Source of the DNA: Selaginella moellendorffii
Lineage: Eukaryota > Streptophyta > Lycopodiopsida > Selaginellales > Selaginellaceae
Reading direction: 5' to 3'
NCBI RefSeq assembly: GCF_000143415.4
Contig: NW_003314366.1
Location: 73,348 to 137,347, forward strand
Length of the DNA stretch: 64,000 nucleotides
Shown here: in pieces, positions 56,306 through 64,000 of the stretch
How the letters are laid out: each line of letters starts with the position of its first letter
How positions within the stretch are numbered: the stretch's first letter is position 1
The notes under the pieces: generated by a model
What the model was told of the DNA's origin: nothing
The model's input: the letters and a program-made list of their open reading frames with translations, nothing else
Database searches by the model: none
Translations under genes and position numbers: made by a program

Positions 56306-57012
56306 TTCCCGGGATTTGATCCAAAGCAAAATAAGTGGTGGCCAAAGGCAGTTATAGAGAAAGGGACAAGAGAGGCACCACCCAACAAAGGAAAGCAAAA
56401 ACGCTTGGAGTCACAGATTCCAGTGATGCAAGAGAAACAAAGAAAGGAGAAGAGGAAGAAAAAAAAATTTTGCCCTCCATTTTTATAAGCGCGTAGGACC
56501 CAAGAAGCACGACGGTGGGCTGTAGGGTTGGAGGAAGCGGTGCTACACAGCGCATCGGACTTTTCTTTTTTCTCTCTGGCTCCGGTTGGTTCTTCCTTGT
56601 GGTGAGACTAGAAAGGGATCGCCGCCATTGGGTCATTGCTTAGACAGATAGATCTTCTTTCTCACAGCAAAAGCCCATCAATCCCTTCACTCTGGCCACT
56701 TTTCTAGTCCCAGCGTCTCGGAGCTCCACGCCACAGCTCTTGTGGGAGCGAGAAGCGAGACTTCTCGAGCAACCATCTTTGGTGGTGGCGGTGGCGGCGT
56801 GTAACAAGGGAGCGAGCGAGTCGCAGATTTGGAGGGCGTGTCGCATGGTCCAGGGAGTCTCTGTGGATTACGGCTAATAGCATCCAACTGGTGGCAGGCA
56901 CTCAAGTCGCAACTCAAATGTAGCCTTTTCGGCGAGGTTCTTCGTAGTTCCCTTTTTTTTTTTTTTTCCCTTAGTTTCTTTGTAGTTTTCATAGCTTCAT
57001 CTTCGATCGATC
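56306..57012. other. Spacer and probable 5' leader of the LRR gene
   Basis: No coding block is recognised. A T-run at 56,954-56,967 and pyrimidine-rich sequence precede the ATG at 57,013. Open frames on the minus strand here are compositional (A/C-rich) and have no matching domain. Confidence 0.4.
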
Positions 57013-58663
57013 ATGGGGAAGGTCTTTTGCTTGCCAGTTTTTAGCCGCAAGGCGAACAAGATAAAGGTACGAAAAGTCCAGAGCTTTGCTTCGCTCATTC
57101 TTCCCTGTTTTGTTCTTTCAGCTCGAACTTCCAGAAGGTGACGAGTCTTTCACTGTTTCCACGACTCCAGCGTCGCAAGCTGCGCCAGCAATCACGTCCC
57201 CGGACGTAGAGCTCCAGGCGATCCAAGGGGACACGCAAAGTTGCTTCGAACACGCGGCACACGAAGAACAAGTGGCTCTAGAAGTTGGCGACGTTTTCAG
57301 TGATCCGGGACTGTATGGACGCGACTTTACCGAGAGCTCTGCTACGTCGGAGGAGGCTGTTGATGCCACCAACACCAACGCCATCGCCATCAACATCAAC
57401 GACGCGACTGACGATGCTAGAGCCAATCTTGCTCTTGCTCTTCCAGAGGAACGTAAGCAGCCTGGCGACGACGATCACAACGAAGATGATCAGTTTGGCG
57501 ACGAAGAAGATGATCAACAGAGAACAAGAGTCGTTCTCCAATCCAGTGACTTCCACTCCAACACCACCACGAAGTTCACTACGCAGGACCGAGTGGAAGA
57601 ATGGGTGAAGAGCATCGACGCATCGTCAACCGAGCCATTGATCGAGCTCCCGGTTGGAGAGACGCCGACGACGAGTCACGCTGCTCGCAGCAGCAACCAC
57701 AGCAGCAGGGACGTAGAGCTCGCAAACTCGGTGGCTCGCTCACTGGATTTCCACTCGACAACAGTGGCTCATTTCAGTGGCATCGGCCTCACTCTCATAC
57801 CGTGCCTGTCCACCTTCTCTCATTTGAAAACACTCAAGCTCTCGGGCAACGCTATCGGTAAGCTCGAAACTCACCTCGCAATCGCTAGCTCGCTAAGTTT
57901 CTGTGCAGTGAGGATCACTCCAGGAGTTCTTCCAAAAGGTTTACATTCTCTCGACCTCTCGAGGAACAAAATCAGTGTCATCGAAGGACTCCGGGAGCTC
58001 ACCAAGCTACGCTCGTTAAACCTCTCGTACAACAGGATCCTGCGAATCGGACAAGGTAACTCGTTAGTTAGCTTGGAGCTTCTGACCTCTTCTCACCTTG
58101 ATCTTCCAGGACTGGCAAACTGTACCTCCATACGCGAGCTTTACCTGGCTTGCAACAAGATCAACGAAGTGGAAGGCCTCCACAGGCTGACGAAGCTCTC
58201 GTGCCTGGACCTCAGCTTCAACCGCCTCGCCTCCACAAAATCCTTGGGCCAGATTGCCGCGGCTTACACGTCCCTCGTGGCCATCAACCTGGTTGGAAAT
58301 CCAGTGGTCGTTAATGTTGGCGAAGAACAGCTCAAGAGATTCGTCACTGGCCTCGCTCCAAATCTCATCTTCCTCAACAAGCAGCCCATCAAGGGAGGCA
58401 TCTCCAACAGGGACGCTGTGGCGAGATCATTCGCCGCCGGGAGCTCCAGGCACTCTCCTCACCACAACGCGTCCTCGAGCAAGAGGAGCAGCAGCGCTTC
58501 CACCTCGAGCACCGCTCTGCGAGTTGGAAATCGAGGAGGCCAGCACCAGCACCATCACCATCACCATCACGAGCAGCAGCCACTCCGAGACTCCAAGATG
58601 GCTCAGCTCAAAAGTATTCACCGCGTCCAGAGTGATGGAGCCCTGCAGAACTCAGCTGATTGA
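57013..58663 (+). CDS. SDS22-like leucine-rich-repeat protein
   Basis: Four exons (57,013-57,066; 57,122-57,857; 57,909-58,055; 58,110-58,663) give 496 aa. After a long acidic, disordered N-terminal half come about five SDS22-type LRRs (LKTLKLSGNAI, LHSLDLSRNKISVIEG, LRSLNLSYNRIL, IRELYLACNKINEVEG, LSCLDLSFNRLAS) and an LRR cap (INLVGNPV). It resembles plant proteins annotated as outer-arm dynein light chain 1-like. The start MGKVFC carries Gly2 and Cys6, a possible myristoylation/palmitoylation site. A His tract (QHQHHHHHHH) lies near the C-terminus. Probable scaffold; partner unknown. Confidence 0.85.
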
Positions 58664-59323
58664 AGAACAAGAGCAAAGAAGAGAGAGACAATAAAAAGCT
58701 TACCTTGAGCTTCTTCCTATCATATCTCCTCCCACACTCTCGATTTATGCGAAGATTTGATGCCTCTTCCCACTCAACCGAGCTTATTTTTTTCTTGTTT
58801 ATAAAGTTTTGGTGGATTGATGCGTTCTTCCTTGGACTAATCTTCTTATCCCAATAGTGTGTAGTGGAGGGGGTGTCCCTTGATTCTTTCTCGTCCGCTT
58901 AACGCCTCTTACCAACCGGCTTCCAATCTGGATCGTTGGTTTCCAACTACAACGTCCGCCCGCCGACTTGGCCGCGTCTTGACCGTCGGACCTTTACCGT
59001 GATCCGTTACGCTTTCTTCCTTGCGTTCCCAAATTTTCTTCCTTCCTTGTTCTTCCTTCTCTCCCTTTGTCAAGGAAGATCGGCGCTTCTTCCTTCTTTC
59101 TTCCCTGTTTTTTTACTCTTGCTCCAAAAACTTCCCTGTTCTTCTCCTCTGTATGAGAGGCCGCTGTCCTGTTCTCCCACCTGTTCCTCTCGCAAATGAT
59201 TTTGGATTCCCGAGACGCAAGCCTCCATTGATTCCTGCCGCGGAGGTGTTTTCCAACTGTGAACGGGTAGTGCAAGCAAGAATCTGGAGAACATTAGTAC
59301 ACCCACACAAAGAGAATGCCAAC
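58664..59323. other. Intergenic, no gene seen
   Basis: Pyrimidine-rich (TTCC/TTCT) sequence between the LRR gene and the small minus-strand gene. Frames up to 121 codons exist but are overlapping and compositional. Confidence 0.4.
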
Positions 59324-59713
59324 TTACTTTTCCCAACTGCTGCTTGACCGCCGGCAATCCTCGAAAAGAAACACGCACAGCAGCGAGCATCGAGCATCGG
59401 GCAGCAGCATCACCACAAGCAGCATCTGAGAGCACAGAATTTTGCTGACAATGTCGTCGTTACGATTGCGAGCGTGACCACCACCAGCAGCACCACCACC
59501 TTGGAGCTTTTTTACTCCATTATTCTTCTCCTTGCTCCCCTTCTCCTCGTCACGCCATCCTTCTCCACTGCTCTGCGGGACCAAAGAGAGAAGTAAGCGG
59601 GGAATGCAAAGACAGTGACTCTAGACACTTACCGACATGGTATTTATCTTGTGCAGCAGCCTTTCCAGTTCCTCATGCCCTCGCACGACGACGCTTTGCT
59701 CCTCCAAATCCAT
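59324..59713 (-). CDS. Small hypothetical protein (two exons)
   Basis: Exon 1 (59,633-59,713) starts ATG and reads MDLEEQSVVVRGHEELERLL, ending in a GT donor. Exon 2 (59,324-59,572) begins after a good AG and reads SSGEGWRDEEKGSKEKNNGV, then a Gly/Ala/hydrophobic tail. The total is about 109 aa, basic-acidic mixed. The first half looks genuinely coding; the Gly-rich tail may be wrong. Its ATG is 40 bp from the divergent transporter ATG. No family recognised. Confidence 0.35.
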
Positions 59714-59753
59714 CGCTTTGCTATAGCTCCAAGCTCTGTGAAAGAGAAGAAAG

Positions 59754-60752
59754 ATGGTTAGAGGAGGAGATCATCATTCCACCACCACCACCACCACGGG
59801 GATGGCGATGGTAGCAGCAGCAGAGCATCACCTCTCACTTTGCACGCTCGACTCGCAGCCTCCCACGCCACAGTCTCACGCCTCCCAGTCTCACACACTC
59901 TCACTCTCGTCACTCTCCCACCACCAAGCACTAGCGGCAGTAGCGGCAGTAGCGGCAGCTCCAGGAGTTCCAGGAGGAGGAGGCGGGGGAGTTCCGGGGC
60001 TTCCAATCCTGCTCCACTCGAGCTCGGGCGATCCACTACGCCAGGAGGAAGACGGCCACGACACTCACTACTCGCAGCGCTCGCCATGGCTGCGAGCAAT
60101 GGTGCTAGGAGCAAACGATGGCCTCATCTCCGTCGCCTCCATCATGGTTGGCGTGAGCGCAGTGAAGTACGACGTTAAAGCATCGCTCCTCTCGGGCATC
60201 GCGGGGCTCATCGCGGGAGCTTGCAGCATGGCGATCGGCGAGTTCGTGTCGGTCTACTCGCAGCGCGACACCGAGCTGGCCGATCTGGAGAAGGAGAAGC
60301 AAGAACACATGGCCGGGCCGGAGAGAGAGCTGGAAGAGCTGGCGCAGATCTACGTGAGCCGCGGGCTGAGCTACTACCTGGCCAAGCAAGTCGCGGAGGA
60401 GCTGTCGAGCCACGCCGATGGAGCGCTCAAAGCTCACGCGCGGGACGAGCTGGGGATCGATCTGGACGGCCTGTCCAATCCAATGCAGGCCGCCACGGCG
60501 TCGGCGCTGGCCTTCTCGGTGGGCGGCGCGGTGCCGCTGCTGGCGGGCGCGTTTGTGGGGACTTACAAGTACCGCCTCACGGCGCTGCTGGTGTCGTCCA
60601 CGGCGGCGCTGGCGGCGTTCGGGGCGCTGGGCGCGCGGCTGGGCGGAGCCGCCATGGGCAAGGCGGCGCTCCGGGTCACGCTGGGCGGATGGGCGGCCAT
60701 GCTCGTCACCTATGGATTCCTCTTCTTTGTCAGCCGCTACATCGGGCCCTAA
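59754..60752 (+). CDS. VIT/CCC1-family iron/manganese transporter, bacterial-like
   Basis: Predicted vacuolar Fe/Mn importer. Intronless, 332 aa. The first ~105 residues are low complexity (His, Thr, Gly). The core starts at SPWLRAMVLGANDGLISVAS (TM1); TM2 has SLLSGIAGLIAGACSMAIGE with EFVSVYSQRDTE. Then comes a hydrophilic loop (ELAQIYVSRGL, QVAEEL, HARDELGID), then three further membrane segments (FSVGGAVPLL, a middle Ala-rich helix, LVTYGFLFFVSRY). The long loop with IYV.RGL and AHARDELGI is, as I recall, typical of bacterial VIT proteins and not of the short plant nodulin-21-like VTLs. The core is visibly GC-rich beside its neighbours. The N-terminal extension could be over-long: the next in-frame ATG lies at MAMVAAAEHH. 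Confidence 0.88.
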   Translation: MVRGGDHHSTTTTTTGMAMVAAAEHHLSLCTLDSQPPTPQSHASQSHTLSLSSLSHHQALAAVAAVAAAPGVPGGGGGGVPGLPILLHSSSGDPLRQEEDGHDTHYSQRSPWLRAMVLGANDGLISVASIMVGVSAVKYDVKASLLSGIAGLIAGACSMAIGEFVSVYSQRDTELADLEKEKQEHMAGPERELEELAQIYVSRGLSYYLAKQVAEELSSHADGALKAHARDELGIDLDGLSNPMQAATASALAFSVGGAVPLLAGAFVGTYKYRLTALLVSSTAALAAFGALGARLGGAAMGKAALRVTLGGWAAMLVTYGFLFFVSRYIGP

Positions 60753-60923
60753 GTACTCGAGCTCCTCCAGCGATTCAAAGCTCGCTCTAACGTGGTATAT
60801 GCTTGTTTCAAACATGGTATCTTTTAGTTGTTGTGAATGATTATTCGCTTATATAAAACAACCCCGATAGAGAATTTGGCTCAGTGGATGGAACAAAATC
60901 GATCCACGAAAAATATGAGCTAC

Positions 60924-63181
<2,258 letters not shown>

Positions 63182-63420
63182 GGAGGGGAGGAGGGAGGCT
63201 CTAGAATGAAAGAATGAAACTAAGTGGGGGGCCACTACCGTACCCTCTGGCTTTATATAGTATATACGAGGCCGTACATAGCAAAAAATGCCGACAATGT
63301 ATTAATGCCATGAGAAAACCTCCGCCATTCTCGAGACGCCACGTGTATCGTCAGGTCAAGCGTTGCTTGTAGATCTTCTTTTTAGGGCGATGGAGCTGGG
63401 GCTGGGCGCTTGATCTTCCG
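63182..63420. promoter_or_regulatory. 239-bp divergent promoter, NTRC / MPDU1
   Basis: On the minus strand CTATATAAAG (63,251-63,260) is a strong TATA box 70 bp upstream of the NTRC ATG. On the plus strand CCACGTGTA (63,340-63,348) is an ACGT-core element between the two. No TATA is seen for MPDU1. Confidence 0.6.
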
Positions 63421-64000
63421 ATGGAGCTCGAATTCGCAGGCATGGATTTTGGCTGCGCGCTCAATGCGCTCGGCAGCGCCCAATTGCCCGCCAAGGAGTG
63501 CATTCTCCCGCTCCTCTCCAAGGTCCTGGGCTACTGCATCATCCTTGCTTCCACGATCGTCAAGGTTCCACAGGTAGCGTATGAACTAAAATCCATCTCT
63601 TCGATTCGAGCTAGCTCGATTGCATTGACTATCCGATGGATTGGAACTCCTCAGATTCACGTGATTATGAAGAACAAGAGCATCCAGGGGCTGAGCATTC
63701 CATCCTTTGAGTTGGAAGTGGTGGGATTTACCATCGCTCTCGCGTATTGCCTCTTCAAAGGCTTGGCCTTCTCGGCCTATGGAGAACTAGTGTTTCTTCT
63801 CATTCAAAGTAAGTGACCGTGGAAGAGATTTTATTTTTCACTCACATCGAATGGTTTTCTTCAGCGATTGTCTTGGTGGCACTTTTGTACCAATACTCTC
63901 CAAATCGTGGACTTAACGTCTGGGCAAAATCAGCATTGTATCCTTTTCGAGATGCCTTTCTTCCTTCGCAGTTCTAAGTTCTAACTTTAACGATAAAAAA
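63421..64000 (+). CDS. MPDU1: Mannose-P-dolichol utilization defect 1 homologue (PQ-loop), partial
   Basis: ER membrane protein needed for use of dolichol-P-mannose/glucose donors in N-glycan and GPI assembly. Exons seen: 63,421-63,573, 63,655-63,808 and from 63,865. They read CILPLLSKVLGYCIILASTI, then VKVPQ spliced to IHVIMKNKSIQGLS (first PQ loop), FELEVVGFTIALAYCLFKGL, and TIVLVALLYQYS. The second PQ-loop half lies beyond the window. The unspliced frame also stays open over the 63,574-63,654 intron, so retention would add 27 residues. The splice site near 63,938 and onward could not be settled. Confidence 0.88.

Noticed and set aside
60105-60815. 236-codon minus frame opposite the transporter
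   Set aside because: GC-rich antisense shadow of the VIT/CCC1 gene, Arg/His-rich with no domain.

Overview
The window is nuclear DNA of a land plant, most likely a lycophyte close to Selaginella moellendorffii. Plant-type PEP carboxylase, chloroplast NTRC, a PLS-type PPR protein and plant MED13 sit in a very compact layout. Almost every intron is about 45-75 bp and intergenic gaps are often below 400 bp. The organism call is inference; the gene families are read from the translated sequence.

Layout. (1) 1-19,788 is repeat-rich. It holds a truncated LTR element (about 1,970-4,554) and a decayed gene for a Crinkler/RHS-like protein with a PD-(D/E)XK-type nuclease motif (6,537-8,553), whose upstream end runs into a TA/TACA microsatellite. 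It also holds a near-complete, apparently non-autonomous LTR retrotransposon on the minus strand (9,771-17,363) nested in an older Gypsy element. A 100-N gap follows (19,789-19,888). (2) 19,912-51,689 is a gene-dense block: plant-type PEPC (-), a CTD-phosphatase-like HAD protein (+), an SPARK-like receptor kinase (-), site-2 protease (+), SUMO E1 subunit SAE2 (-), phosphoethanolamine cytidylyltransferase (+), an ARIADNE-like pseudogene (-), MED13 (+), a PPR protein (-), PRMT7 (+), two F-box/kelch-like remnants (-) and a second Crinkler/RHS-like NTPase-nuclease gene (+). (3) 51,690-55,400 is AT-rich with an LTR scrap and a tandem duplication. (4) 55,434-64,000 holds a PRMT7 pseudogene fragment, an LRR protein (+), a tentative small gene (-), a bacterial-like VIT/CCC1 transporter (+), NTRC (-) and the start of an MPDU1 homologue (+).

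The genes are mostly housekeeping and do not form a pathway. Several are divergent pairs with very short shared promoters (PEPC/phosphatase 107 bp, PPR/PRMT7 48 bp, NTRC/MPDU1 239 bp) or tail-to-tail pairs (MED13/PPR 36 bp). The most unusual content is the two Crinkler/RHS-like loci in one 64-kb window: one resembles proteins I associate with basidiomycete genomes, the other has an RHS-like layout. Exon models were built by hand from GT-AG (rarely GC-AG) junctions. For PEPC, the kinase, S2P, SAE2, PECT1, MED13, the phosphatase, the LRR gene and NTRC the summed exon lengths are divisible by three and end at a stop.
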